This document shows positions 13,358 to 25,057 of a stretch of DNA of 64,000 nt, piece after piece. Source of the stretch: Pyrenopolyporus hunteri (taxonomy: Eukaryota; Ascomycota; Sordariomycetes; Xylariales; Hypoxylaceae). Position 1 is the first letter of the stretch. Each line of letters begins with the position of its first letter. Made by a program: the position numbers and the translations under genes. The notes under the pieces were generated by a model, which had not been told where the DNA came from, did no database searches, and saw nothing but the letters and a program-made list of their open reading frames with translations. The stretch covers positions 682,001 to 746,000 of the forward strand of contig CADCXC010000011.1 in the NCBI GenBank assembly GCA_902806595.1, in the 5' to 3' direction.

Positions 13358-13759
13358 CTATCTCTTTTTCTGTTCGAGGAAGAGCACCTTTTTCCGCACT
13401 GCAGGGAGCATCGGAGGATTAGCATTCCATACATACTGCATGTTCGACGGCTAGCTATTCTCCCTCCGAATATATATAAATATATATATACGTTTCTTTG
13501 TCCGAGTGATGGGCCTGCGCGCGCGCTAAGGGGAATCGACGTACCGACGGGATCATATTTCAGCATGCTCATGGGGCGTGCTGTTCGCGGGCGTGTGAAG
13601 GTGTAGAAGAAGCCGGTCATGGCCATGGAGAGGAGACGCACGGAGATCAGTCGGGCCTTGGCTGTAGGTGCGAGGAAGGAAGAAAGTTAGAGGGGGGGAA
13701 TTGCGCGATGCCCGTGGCTGAGGGTCGGGGGTTTAAGGGGACGTACGTTTCTTCGCCAT
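13358..13759 (-). CDS. MRPL39: Mitochondrial large-subunit ribosomal protein bL33m (MRPL39)
   Basis: bL33m is a very short component of the mitochondrial large ribosomal subunit. Coding: complement(join(13358..13398, 13545..13661, 13747..13759)), 56 aa. Exon 1 is only 13 nt and encodes MAKK. Exon 2 encodes PKARLISVRLLSMAMTGFFY and the invariant segment TFTRPRTARPMSMLKYDPV. Exon 3 encodes RKKVLFLEQKKR and the stop. The motif TGFFYTFxRPRT, the LKYDP turn and the basic C-terminus are hallmarks of bacterial and mitochondrial L33. All splice sites are GT-AG and phases agree (introns 85 and 146 bp). No cleavable targeting peptide is seen, as is usual for this protein. Confidence 0.9.
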
Positions 13760-14638
13760 TGTCTAACGTCGGGTGGGCCGTCGGCCGGGTTATGGCGAGG
13801 GGTGTGAGGCTTGAATTGGACGGTGTGATCGGGGTCTAAGTTTTCGTTTCGCGATGGAATGTGACGGAGATTGTGATGCGATCCGGGTTTTTGGTGGGGG
13901 CTGGATTTCTGTGGCTGGTGCTGGGGCTGGGGACCCGGTAACCTGGGACGTACCTAGGCGATAAGCCACAGAGATAGGGTGGGGGCTGTACCTATAGTAA
14001 CTATGTACCTATGTACCTACTACGGTAGGTAGCATGCGACGCTAATGCTGTGCGCCTTGTATTGTACAATACAATACATACAATAGGTCCTCGCCCCGCC
14101 GTGCCCGCGGTAGGAAATTTATTGCGGACGAATTACAACTACATCTTCACGGAGTATAGAACTTCGGGATTTGGTCAAATTGCGATCTCGCATCCTTTCG
14201 ACTCGGCTCCTCGACTCGCTAACAACTAAGAGATCTTAGTCCGATACGTCGCTCCCTATACATATGGATACACCACCCTTGGTATCGCATGGACATGCCA
14301 AAATAGACCTAGCAACCCCAAGCCCATCCCCGCCGATTACATAGATCTGGCATGGCTCTCCCATCCATCTATTCGTTGACCAATCATCTACTTCCGATTT
14401 GTCGAGTTTATACCATTATGGTTCTGTCATACAATCGTTCCCAGTAAACACGACTATGAGTCAAGTATCGTGTGAAAATAACTTTATATAAGGCTGGTCT
14501 CTACGACTAAAGAGTGTCAGCTGCTGAGAAGAATACGAAGCTATCTGTTCATCTATTGTATTGCCTGCGTTAAAGGGGATTTTACTATTCCATAGAATCA
14601 GGTATCTAAGAGAAACCCAGAACCTCGAGTCCGCCAAA
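13760..14638. other. Intergenic region with an AGGT/ACCT cluster
   Basis: This divergent region separates bL33m from the flavin-binding gene. A run of ACCT/AGGT motifs (TGTACCTATGTACCTAC type) lies at 13986-14032, followed by the short repeat TTGTACAATACAATACA at about 14060. No coding region is seen. Confidence 0.5.
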
Positions 14639-15558
14639 ATGCCCTCCATCGATTTGGAATACCCCAAGCACCCTTATAACAAGGTGAATCGATATGACTC
14701 CCGAGGTAACACATCCATAGTCACCGGGTACTTATATCTTCAAGGAACTCTGCTAATACCCCTCGAGCTACTTATGCGCTGGAGACCATCCACCAGATCG
14801 TCAATACCTGTCCTATCCTCCACGTCTCCTTCACAGTCCCCGATTCGCCATTCCCCGTGATCCTGCCCATGATAGGGCAGATGGGCTCCTTTGCCCGTCC
14901 TAGCGCCGACACAGGGGACGTGCTAGAGCTCTACCTCCACGGCTACGTCTCCTCGCGCATCATCAACCTGTCGCGCAAAGCCAGCGGCGACTCCGCCTCC
15001 GCCTCGTCGCCAGGCGAGAGCGGAGAGGAGCAGACGGGCCTACCGATCTCCGTGGCGGCCAGCCACGTGGACGGGCTGGTTCTCGCGCTGACGCCGAACT
15101 CGCACAGCTACAACTACCGGTCGGCGACGCTGTTCGGGCACGCCCAGGTGGTGACGGACGCGGCCGAGAAGCTGTACGCGATGGAGCTCGTCACGAACTC
15201 GGTGGCGCGCGACCGGTACCGGCACACGCGCGTGCCGCCCAACGCCGCCGAGATGCAGAGCACCGGCGTCCTGCGCGTGCGCATCGCCTCCGGCAGCGGC
15301 AAGGTGCGCGCCGGCCCGCCGAGCGACGACAAGGCCGACAGGGAGAACGCCGAGCTCCTGGGGAGGGTCTGGACCGGCGTGATCCCCGTGCATTATACCC
15401 TCGGCGCGCCGATCCCCGGCCCGTATAATAGGCTGGACCGCGTCCCGCAGTATCTCGAGGAGTTCAGGACGGACTTTAATCGCGATGCCGAGGAGATCGC
15501 TGTCGAGGCGGCTACGAAGCCGATGAAGGCTGCGAAGGCTAAGCATGATGATGATTGA
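14639..15558 (+). CDS. FMN-binding split-barrel (pyridoxamine 5'-phosphate oxidase-like) protein
   Basis: Coding: join(14639..14705, 14768..15558), 285 aa, with a 62-bp intron. The start MPSIDLEYPKHPYNKVNRYD and the segment ATYALETIHQIVNTCPILHV, followed by SFTVPD and a VILPMIGQMGSF strand, match the flavin-nucleotide-binding family related to PNP oxidase. Further family blocks are LYLHGYVSSRIINL, ISVAASHVDGLVLA, HSYNYRSATLFGHAQVV, and EKLYAMELVTNSV near residue 130. Such proteins bind FMN or F420-type cofactors, but the fungal members have no firmly assigned substrate. The C-terminus is lysine-rich and ends in Asp residues. Exon 2 is much more GC-rich than its surroundings and therefore throws up long spurious antisense frames. 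Confidence 0.85.
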
Positions 15559-16079
15559 TTCTTTGGAATCATATAGGAGTCGTAAGTTACCTAATATGAG
15601 TCGGCGTTGAGTGTTTTGGGTGTTCGGTGAACTTTGTTGTCCCTTAGTTGCATACTCGTTATCACGTTTTGAGATCACATCCTATGTGTTATATAGGTAC
15701 CCATGAGAATATTACCTACATGTCTACGCCAATAGAGAATTTCATCATGAGATATCTGACTCTATGAATATAATATAATATCATTTATTCTAGGAAGCTG
15801 GCGCTTCATAAGAGCATGTTAGGAAGTGCATAACCCCGCTAACGGCATATATTCTTATAATACCCTTCTACCGGTGAGTGTTTTCAGGGGAGCATCAACC
15901 CCATATTTCGCCCTCTCAATATACACCTGTCAAGCGGTGCAGTTTCTTAACACACGCAGTTTACCGATGAACAGACGTCCCGGAAGCGATATAATAGAAC
16001 GTATATTATCTTCGTAATCCGTACGTAACTTATCTTAGGTAAGGTGATGGATCCCATACCCGAAAGAAACCTTTCTCGC
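15559..16079. other. Convergent 3' intergenic region
   Basis: The region lies between two convergent genes and is AT-rich around 15760-15790. No gene is seen; it should hold the polyadenylation signals of both neighbours. Confidence 0.5.
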
Positions 16080-17932
16080 TCACCAATTTTCCCAGATGTA
16101 GTTTGGTATGACTGTCCTCATGACGGCCCAGTGGCCGAGCGCGCTCTGATCGTGCCACTCCTCTAGCTTCTCCGTCTCATTTACTCTGAGGATCCCCGCG
16201 TCTGCAGCAGCCGCAGAGAAAGCTGATTCGTCTACCTCGTGCTTAGGAAGGAGGTAAGCCCTCCGGGCTAGACTTTGGAGATAGTCAGCCTCGATGGGTT
16301 TCCGGAACGTGACCTTATCTCCGCTCTTGGTGCAGAAGACAATAACATTGTCAAAGTCGCGCCCTGTCTCCTCGACCGTCTCCGCTGAGGGGGCCTCGCT
16401 TTCCCTGAAAAGCCGACAAGATGGGAAGACCTCCTTGATCGTGTTCATGACGATACCTAGTGGGGGTAGGGTAAAGTCTCCGGCGTAATTCTAGTTAATT
16501 AGTTCTACGAACCCATACCACCTGATAATAGGGCCTACTCACGATGGCAATTACGCCGTTAGGCTTCAACATGTGTCTCAGGCCGCTTAAGAATTCATAA
16601 GTGAATAGAGGTATCGGCTCCGCACCTCCTGTGAATACGTCATGAACGATGTAATCGAAATTTTCGTGGAGGATATCTTTATTAGACTGGGTCCAAGAGA
16701 TGGCGTCCTGGATCACAGCTGTGTGGTTTGAGGGCAGCCCGAAGTACTTCTTGGCGAACTCGTACACTACCGGGTCAATCTCGACAATGGTTGTGTCTAT
16801 ACCATGCGCTATTAGGGCGGATGGCGTGGTCCCGATCCCAAGGCCGCTAGAAGTCTGTCAGCTATCACATAAACCATGAATATTAATAACTACACGCTTA
16901 CATATTTAGGGCTTTTGCTTCATTATCAGGCACCTTGTTGGGGTTTTCAATGAGACGTATGGCCTCAAGTTGGGTGAAAACGCTATAGATAGGCTCTGCG
17001 ACAATTTTCCGTTGAAACTTGGTCCACTCGCCGCCAAGTAAGCTGTGGTCGCACCTCATAACTCGAAACCCGTCCTGATGACTATCTAGGACGGAGATGT
17101 ACCCGGTATTTGACTCCCACCTATCGACCAATGACCATCCCCTAGCACGAACGGTGGAGTTTAGAGAATTCGTGGCCATGGGAGTCATTAGATGAGTGTT
17201 ATAAAAAGCAGCATGCACAAGCGCCGGGACGGCCCAGACGATATGTTTCGACGGAGCCAGAACGCTATAAGCCGCAGTCAGCACAAGTTCTAAGCTAATG
17301 CGTGTCTGTAGCACAGTTTTGCCAATCTGAGCGAATAATTGCTGCATCGACTGCGTCTCGGTGAGTTTAAAGAATGCGTAGGAGCCTAGACCTGGCGTAG
17401 AACTGGCGATGGAACTTGGCAGGCCGCTCAGATCGGCATTCTCGAGAACATCCGCTAAACAGGCTGTGCTAAGCACAGCCAACGGGAATAGAGTAGCGGC
17501 CTCGGTGATCGCTGGCCCCAACTTCGCACCGAAGGCGTCGCTAAATTGGAAGAGGAAGAATTGCATCATGGGGATGTATGCGGCGACCAGGGGCAGCAGC
17601 GTGATCGTCTTCACCGGCAAAACACGCCTTAGGATTATGTTGGCTCCCCATCCTACGAAGAGGGCCGACCAAACTACTCTCTGATGTAATCTGGTGGCGG
17701 CGATCTGGCCGTACACGGGAGACAGCGTCAGCAGAGAGACGTTGGAGTAGACGGCCATGAGGCCGATGAGGGCAGCAGCCTTGCCGTAGACGGCTCCCTG
17801 TTGAATAGCCCAGTTCGCCCATGTCTCCTCCTTAGCTTGACCTGCTAGGAGCTTCAGTTCCTCCTCGAATTCCTCCTTCGTCTCTGGAGGTTTCTTAGGG
17901 CCTTTCTGGGGGGTTTGTTTTCGTGGTGGCAT
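16080..17932 (-). CDS. Membrane-anchored spermidine/spermine synthase-like protein
   Basis: Coding: complement(join(16080..16490, 16543..16846, 16902..17932)), 581 aa. The ATG at 17932 (MPPRKQTPQKG) is the first ATG of the frame. Residues about 60-260 contain several hydrophobic segments (for example AAALIGLMAVYSNVSLL and TITLLPLVAAYIPMMQFFLF), so the N-terminal half is likely a multi-pass membrane domain. The C-terminal half is a Rossmann fold of the spermidine synthase family: GLGIGTTPSALI is the nucleotide-binding glycine loop, TIVEIDPVVYEFAKKYF carries the acidic residue after strand 2, and DYIVHDVFTGG is the catalytic-loop region, where the usual aspartate is present. Whether it makes polyamines is uncertain; membrane-fused members of this family are uncharacterised. 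Introns are 52 and 55 bp. Confidence 0.85.
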
Positions 17933-18439
17933 TATGAGAGGTAAACGAGTCTTGCTAAATCGCCCAATTAATAAATAGAATCCCACAACGGCAAAATACC
18001 AGAAAATGAGTGAAAATTTTAGATTTTAGCTCTCAACAGCCAGCTGTCGCAGCTCTCATGTTCTTGTATGTTACTTAGTACAGGCACAGGCTAAACAGAA
18101 TTGAAGTGAAAGGATTAAAGTGAACAGGTTGTCTTGATAATTCAATAAGACGGAGTCCGAATACGTTACCTAAATTTGGCGGATCTATTTTGGGGAGCTT
18201 ACTTAGCGAGCACGGACCCACTTAGATTCTCATGTTGACGCTAAGACATGTTTAGCCTAGACTGGGCCCGGCAATAGTACAGTAGAGACCGAGTAGGTAC
18301 CTACGTGCTGAGTACCTAGCTGCCCGCGCGCCCTTGTACGTATTTCCATCATCGCTAGAGCCGGAGTAGGACGAGGAAACTTTCCCTCTATCAAACGCGT
18401 AAAAGCCCACGGTTTGGCACCTACCTACGTGTTATCATA
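17933..18439. promoter_or_regulatory. Divergent promoter region of spermidine-synthase-like gene and RAD10
   Basis: A 507-bp shared upstream region. ACCT/AGGT motifs occur at about 18293-18320 and again just before the RAD10 start at 18420-18430. No coding sequence is seen. Confidence 0.5.
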
Positions 18440-19684
18440 ATGGACGACGACGATGACTTCGGCGCAGACGCTGAGTTCCTATCCGCTCTAGCTTCCTCAG
18501 CTGCCGCAAGCAATTCTAGCCAACCCAAATCACAACCCAGATCGCAGTCTATATCGCAACCCACGAACACGAACCGTATTCAACAGCCCACCCCTCAAAG
18601 ACTCCAACAACCAACTCCTCAGAGGATACAACAGCCTACGCCTCAACGCTTAGACAAACCGCCACCATCGTCCAATTCAAGCGCTTCTAAAATAGTTCAA
18701 CCAACGCCCCAAGCTCTGCCGCAGCGCTCGTCGGGGTCTTCTATTCTGGTATCGCCACGTCAAAAGGGAAATCCTGTGCTGGCGTGTCTAAAATCGGTGG
18801 CTTGGGAATACAGCGATATTCCAGCCGACTACGGGCTAGGCCTGACGACATGCGCCCTATTTCTGAGCCTCAAATATCATCGGTTACACCCCGAATATAT
18901 CTATACCCGAATCCGTAACCTACAAGGAAGATACAATCTGCGCGTCCTCTTAACTATGGTGGATATTCCAAATCACGAGGACTCGTTGCGCGAACTCTCC
19001 AAGACCTCGTTGATTAACAACGTCACCATAATCCTCTGCTGGTCTGCCGCTGAGGCTGCAAGATATCTCGAGTTGTACAAATCCTACGAGCACGCCACTT
19101 TCGGCGCCATTAAGGGCCAGCAGGCTACGGGTTATGCCGAGAAGCTCATCGAGTTTGTCACGGTACCTAGAGGAATCAATAAAGCCGACGCCATCTCCTT
19201 GGTTAGCGCATTCGGCAGCCTGAAGAACGCAATCAATGCCGATCCCGAGCAAGTTGCTGTGATTAACGGGTGGGGAGAGAAGAAGGTGAAGAGATGGTGC
19301 GAGGTTGTAGAGGAACCATTCCGAGTCCAGCATGCGAAGAGACGCATCGTCGACGACGGGAACAATGACGCTGCCGACAATGCCATCCCGTTGAGTCGGG
19401 TTCCGCTTAGGGATATGCCCCGTATAACAGCAAGTCTGTCGCGAGACAGCGCAACTCCACAGACGCAACAAGCGTCGTCCGCGAAAAGAACGGAGGGCCA
19501 TCAAATTCAGAACGCCGTCATAGATGAATACGATGAGGAAGCAATGCTCGCGGCTGCCATTGAAGAATCGAAGAAGACGATGGCACAAGAGCAGCCGTCC
19601 GGCTCGACGTCGAAAGCGCGCGAGGAAGAGAAATTGAGCGAGGGGATAGCCGCGGCATTGGCCAAGCTCAGGGATAAGGGCTAG
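18440..19684 (+). CDS. RAD10: DNA repair protein RAD10/ERCC1, XPF-partner subunit
   Basis: Rad10/ERCC1 is the non-catalytic partner of Rad1/XPF; the heterodimer cuts DNA 5' of lesions in nucleotide excision repair and in single-strand annealing. Single exon, 414 aa. Residues about 1-110 are disordered, with an acidic start (MDDDDDFGADAEF) and three QPTPQR repeats (about residues 50-75). The nuclease-like central domain starts at SSILVSPRQKGNPVLACLKS and includes YIYTRIRNLQGRYNLRVLL and NVTIILCWSAAEAARYLE. The tandem helix-hairpin-helix follows: GINKADAISLVSAFGSLKNA and INGWGEKKVKRW. The tail has an unusual segment EEAMLAAAIEESKK that fits a ubiquitin-interacting motif. Family assignment is firm. 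Confidence 0.95.
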   Translation: MDDDDDFGADAEFLSALASSAAASNSSQPKSQPRSQSISQPTNTNRIQQPTPQRLQQPTPQRIQQPTPQRLDKPPPSSNSSASKIVQPTPQALPQRSSGSSILVSPRQKGNPVLACLKSVAWEYSDIPADYGLGLTTCALFLSLKYHRLHPEYIYTRIRNLQGRYNLRVLLTMVDIPNHEDSLRELSKTSLINNVTIILCWSAAEAARYLELYKSYEHATFGAIKGQQATGYAEKLIEFVTVPRGINKADAISLVSAFGSLKNAINADPEQVAVINGWGEKKVKRWCEVVEEPFRVQHAKRRIVDDGNNDAADNAIPLSRVPLRDMPRITASLSRDSATPQTQQASSAKRTEGHQIQNAVIDEYDEEAMLAAAIEESKKTMAQEQPSGSTSKAREEEKLSEGIAAALAKLRDKG

Positions 19685-22337
19685 AAGCATAAGGGATGAT
19701 GATGATACCTGCCTAGTTCGTGCGAGCTCGGCCAAATCTCTGGAGCATCCCGAGAGGTGCTACTTACCGGATACCCTGCGCAATGCAAGCGTGGAACCCG
19801 AGTAGCCTACCGGGTAACTAATGGGTTTTTTTGCGCAAGTGTCACAACAATGAGCATAGGTACCTACCCATATGGTCCGCGATGCATGTTCCCATATGAT
19901 CGCGCACAAGCCGTCGTATCCGCGGTACCACCGATCTTTTTTGGGGGGGTGCAGCACCTAAGCCTGGCCCTACAATAACGCAAGGGGCGCTATCTTTTGG
20001 GGTAGATGGCGAATTTCCCTCATAAAATCTTGTGGTGGGATAGTTGTGGCTGGCTAGCTACCTACCTAGGTATTAAGGCATTCGCCATTGACCAAAGGAG
20101 TGCCGGTAGAACCTGTGCGCGTAGCTATTCCGGAGACATCTCTTAGAAGTTCCTTGGATATTATTCGGGAATATGCTAAGTAGGTGCTTATTCTATATAG
20201 GTCTGGCCCTAGAATATGACGTCGTAGGTGACCCCTTATAGCGGCAGTTCAGGGGTTAACTCGTCTGTGCACAGGTACCTAGTACCTATATACTCGCTGT
20301 AGGTACCTATCTAGCGATAACATGTACCTGGGCCGCCTGGGTCAACCCTAGGAAAGGCCCGACCTTTAAGCACCCAGGCAAAGCGCTTAACGCATGCTTT
20401 TTCACCTGCTGTACTGCATATACGACACTTCGTATGCTCTTCTATGTTTGTTAACTTTTGCGGATTAAATATGTGAGTAGATATCTACCTACCTAACTTA
20501 TGCTCGGTGCCGGTACGGAATCATAGACTTCGGAATGTAGAATACCTGAAGAAAGTCTTCTTCGGTACCTGTGAGGATTCGAGTGCCGCACGTAATCTCC
20601 GCGGTTTGTCGATTCCACCAGTAAGTAAGGTAACGGGTACCCAAGTTTTCCCTTTTCACATGGTTTCCCCGCACCGACAACCACAGCGGTCAGCTTAGAT
20701 AAGACCTGAGTTAATTCCCACCTCGAAGCCGAGCTACCTATGAGATAGTGCCGAGCCCAACCTTGGTTTGGGGTAAGGTACCGGAGCTTAATTTAAAAAG
20801 TTGGGGTCGGGCAGCGCTAGCAGGCATGAAATAGCGCGGGGGAAGGATCAGGCTCAGGAACTTGTCCAGTGCCTTACCCAGTAACGTTTGATTCCAAGGA
20901 AGGCTCCGGGCTTAACCCCCAACTCGACGGGCTTGCCAATATTAGATTTACCTACGGCGCCTTCTGTAACTGTGAGGTTAAGACGTGCCATTGCACCAGC
21001 GGCCCTAGCCAGCGGCCCTGACTGACTTCTCTTTCTTTTTCGTTACTATCACCCATCTATACTATATATCTACCTACATACCTGGGTACCTACGGTTCAC
21101 CTACATCTATATACACCCCCAGACACCTAATATAGGTGAAGGGCAGGGAGGAAAAATCAATACCTACCTAGGTACCTACCTATGTACCACTCTAGGCCGG
21201 CCTAGGTGTAAGGCCTTGCCAAGTTTTGATTGATCTTCCCCTATCAACTGCTGCGCCAGTACTCCAAGTTTCCAAGTCCAAGACAAACCATTCCAATATT
21301 CCCCGTCCAATCCACAATCGCTATCTTTTCTTGTGTTTTGATCACAAGACGTCTCGATCTTGGAAGCTCTATTGCTTTGCCATATTGTCACGGCCCGTTA
21401 TTTCTGTTCTTGTAATCCTGCTTCTTAATAAATGCCTTAAACGTCTTCTTGGTCCTGCAGATCCGTTACTCCTTTCGGAAGGTCATACATTCTAATTATC
21501 TAGTATCCGCTAAATCATCTAGGTATGTACGGCTGGGGAGACGACACTAGTAGGTATGTGGTCGTTCTCTTGGAATTGTGGTCTGGTAACGTTCCCCCCT
21601 TTTCTTCACCGGCCGGGCTTCTAACCCTACCTAGGTACCGGTTAAGCCATGGCCCAGACATTTCATCATATGAGCTATTCGGGGCAACATATTCGTGATG
21701 GACAAGCTGTGCCACATGGTCTATCGCGGGTGAGACTTGGAATCCTCGTGCTTATGCTCTGTGATCATCAAAGTTACATTACAGAGACCCTTAGCTCGCA
21801 TACCGAGCGCGCCGGACCTCCCTGTCTGCTTGGACGATCGCTGGAGATTGATCCACGCTCCCCCCAATAAAGTCGCGAGCCGCAACAACAACATTTGCCA
21901 TTTTGATGAGCACTACAGGCCAACATTAGCCCTTCGCTCTGTTGGTTTTAAGCTACGAGGCACCATACGCACACGCCCACTCACACCCGAAGTTACTAGC
22001 ATAAGATCCCTGCCCATATCGCCCGAACAATGAGCTGCTTTCGACACAAGCTTTCGCTCCCGAGGGCTTGTCTGAGGGTTAGTAGGCCATGCAGGTGACA
22101 TGTAATAACCCGTCTTCGTCGTAGATTATTACAACCCTTGACATTCATGCCCAGCATTCTACATACCGCAACATCTAGACTCGGTCTATAAGACTCGGCC
22201 CTATTTCCCCTTGCTATCTCTTTTCTTCATTCTTATCTCTCAGCCATTTGAACCTCTCGCGGTCGACCCACAAAGTTCATTTCCTCACGTTCTCATGGTG
22301 GCTCAAAGTAGTTGAACAACTACACATCCCCTAAACC
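19685..22337. other. 2.65-kb intergenic region without a gene
   Basis: No frame here looks coding. AGGT/ACCT motifs are frequent: 20057-20072, 20272-20312, 20480-20500, a cluster at 21067-21190, and 21625-21640. The last 150 bp before 22338 is CT-rich and is probably the promoter and leader of the GH47 gene. Confidence 0.5.
21067..21190. repeat. AGGT/ACCT motif cluster
   Basis: Repeated TACCTAC, TACCTAGGTACC and TATAGGTG-type units lie within about 125 bp. They resemble the clusters at 3255, 8499 and 13986. Confidence 0.7.
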
Positions 22338-24007
22338 ATGGTGAATTCTAGATGGGCTCTCGCCGCCCTAGGCGGCGCCTGGCAGGTTCTGGCTCAGCCC
22401 CCCTACGTATCCCATCCCGACAGGCTCGATGCTGTTAAGGAAGCATTCCAGCGTTCTTGGGATGGCTACTACCAATACGCATTTCCCAACGACACGCTAA
22501 GGCCTATCTCAAAAGGTTATTCAAACGACCGGTGTGTTGAATTACTTTTTAAATGGCCCTTGGAACATGTACTAACTAGAAGAAAGTAACGGATGGGGAG
22601 CGAGCGCGGTCGACGCCATCTCTACAGCCCTTGTCATGGGGAATGGAGACGTCATCAACGAGATTGTAGATCATATCGGAAGCATCAATTTTAACGCCAC
22701 CGCCCCCGGCTCCGAAACAGTCTCTCTATTTGAAACGACAATTCGTTACTTGGGCGGCCTCCTTTCGGGTAAGTTCTCAACGATTTTTATTAGACGCATT
22801 AACTTACATATATCTAGCGTATGATTTCTTGAATGGCCCTCTGAAGCAATATGCAAAGGATCAAGCATCCGTAGACAAGATACTTGAGCAGGCAATCAAC
22901 TTAGCCGATATTCTCAGTATTGCTTTTGACACCCCTAGTGGAGTCCCCATAAACACTCTTGTTTATCGTTCAGATGGGTATCATGTCGGTGGTGACACTA
23001 CGAACGGTATTGCCACGATTGGAACCCTGGTCCTCGAGTGGACTCACTTGAGCGATATTACAGGAGACGATAGATATGCCAAAGTAACGCAAAAGGCCGA
23101 AGACTACCTCCTCAATGTGCGGAATCCGGATGTGGGCGAGCCGTACCCTGGATTAATTGGAACCAATGTGAACATTGGCGATGGCACCTTCGCCGATTCC
23201 AGCGGCGGCTGGAACGGCGGTACAGACTCGTTCTACGAGTATCTCATCAAGATGTACGTCTACGATCAGGATCGTTTCGGTGCTTACAAGGACCGATGGA
23301 TCGCTGCCGTGGATTCGAGCATCGAGTACCTGGCGTCCCACCCCACCAGCCGACCCGAATTGACGTTTCTTGCGGCATACAACGGACGCGACAGGCTCTC
23401 GTTCGTTTCAACTCATCTTGCCTGTTTCGATGGCGGTAACTTCATCCTTGGAGGCCTCACCCTTAATAACGAAAAATACACGCAGTTCGGTATAGACCTA
23501 GTAGAGGCGTGCCACGAAACCTATCTCGCGACCGTTACTGGCATTGGGCCAGAAGTTTTCTACTGGCAGGACAACAAGGTATCTGCCAACGCAAGCAACA
23601 ACCGCCCACCGCCCTCGGACGCCGCCGACTTCTACGAGAATGCCGGGTTCTGGATCCCTTCCGGCGGCGGGAGCTACGTGCTGCGACCCGAGGTCATCGA
23701 GAGCTTCTACTACGCATACCGCGCGACCGGAGACACCAAATACCAGGACTGGGCGTGGGAGGCATTCCAGAACATCAACAAGACGTGCAGCGCTGGCGTG
23801 GGCTTCAGCTCCATCCAGAACGTCAACGCCCCTGGTGGTGGTGGCTTCGACGATTTCCAGGAGAGCTTCTGGTTCGCCGAGGTGCTCAAGTACAGCTACC
23901 TTATTCAAGCTGAGGACGCGCCGTGGCAGATTAACGCCGCGCACGACAACACGTGGGTCTTTAACACGGAGGCTCACCCCTTCCTTGTCAAGGGCAAGCC
24001 GATCTAG
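22338..24007 (+). CDS. Secreted class I alpha-1,2-mannosidase, glycoside hydrolase family 47
   Basis: GH47 enzymes trim alpha-1,2-linked mannose from N-glycans with inversion and need calcium. Coding: join(22338..22531, 22587..22768, 22818..24007), 521 aa, the usual size of secreted fungal members. A short signal peptide (WALAALGGAWQVLAQ) precedes the catalytic domain. Diagnostic motifs: KGYSNDRNGWGASAVDA, SLFETTIRYLGG (acid residue Glu114), GGWNGGTDSFYEYL (catalytic Asp), RPEVIESFYYAYRATGD (catalytic Glu), and TWVFNTEAHPF at the C-terminus, where the Thr of NTEAHP is the calcium ligand. All key residues are intact. Cysteines in STHLACFDGGN and LVEACHETY are the conserved disulfide pair. The lack of a membrane anchor after the signal suggests a secreted, Aspergillus-type 1,2-mannosidase and not the ER or Golgi form. 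Introns are 55 and 49 bp. Confidence 0.93.
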
Positions 24008-25057
24008 ATGTACATATAATAGAGAGGCACAGGCTAGAGATGTGCGAATCTCTTGATTATCTATCTAGCGATGAGAAACGGGGTGGCTAATCTTGCATTG
24101 GGATGGCGTTAAGTTCTCTATTCTGTATATAGCTATATATGACCTGTTACCCATAGCCATATATTAATTGGGTAATATATTTTATATTTATGTTTAAACC
24201 CGCTGTCCAGTCGTAAATTACACTTGTTCAAGGTCGTCCTACCACGATCCGCTACACCTGATATTACCTGTTGACGGCTATACTACCCTAGCTCGACTGC
24301 ATCCGATCCGTCAAATTGGTACGCAGGGTTCTACCACGGACCGGGAAATACCAAGTAAAAATTGCCCCCCTCTCCCCCCCTTTCCATGGATCTAACTCGA
24401 ATACACACTCAGCTGACGAATCTGCCTCGACGCCCACGTCTGTCAGGCGGTAACTGAAGCATTCAACCCTACCACCAACCGAGCCCTACGCCAGGAGCCG
24501 AGACATTGTTGTATCCCCGGATGATCGGCGACGTCATTTCGACAAGGTGACCTAGTACAGGGCCATATCACCGGATCTGTGAATGGTTACGCTTACGTAC
24601 GGAGGTACAATACTTGTCTCAGTCCGGTATGGGTGCCTACCTATGTATAACTCTAAGCCAACCCCGGAGGCTCATTTGTAAGACATACTGGTAACTTCTT
24701 GTCAAGGGGTCTTCTCAGGGCTGTTATACTTGTTTTAAGGGAGTTTACTGTTGGTTTTACTGCGGTTGGACGCGATTTGAAACTCGTTGCGGCGATATAT
24801 TGGTAGAATCATGAGAGATCTATATTATTGTAATACATGGAGAAGGATATTAATATATTTGGACTCACATTCCGAAAAAGGGGTCCTAATTATCAAGACG
24901 CAGAGGGAAGGCCTGTTGCTAGATTACGAATATAGAAGCCCAACACCCCTTTTTACTGCGAAGACCCCGAACACCAGGAACGTAGCTAAACTGGATCTGA
25001 TATTAATCCAGAGTTATCCGAATATTTCAACTTCGTACCTAGCTCGACGTAAAACTT
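24008..25057. other. Intergenic region, moderately AT-rich
   Basis: AT-rich at 24110-24220. No intact gene is seen. The right end may contain further decayed sequence of the relic gene at 25058-25774, since its reading frame fades out here without a natural terminus. Confidence 0.4.

Noticed and set aside
15040..15678. Antisense open frame (212 codons) opposite the flavin-binding gene
   Set aside because: Shadow of the GC-rich exon 2; composition is Arg, Val and His-rich and matches no family.
23498..23977. Antisense open frame opposite the GH47 3' end
   Set aside because: The sense strand carries catalytic GH47 motifs throughout; the antisense frame has no recognisable features.
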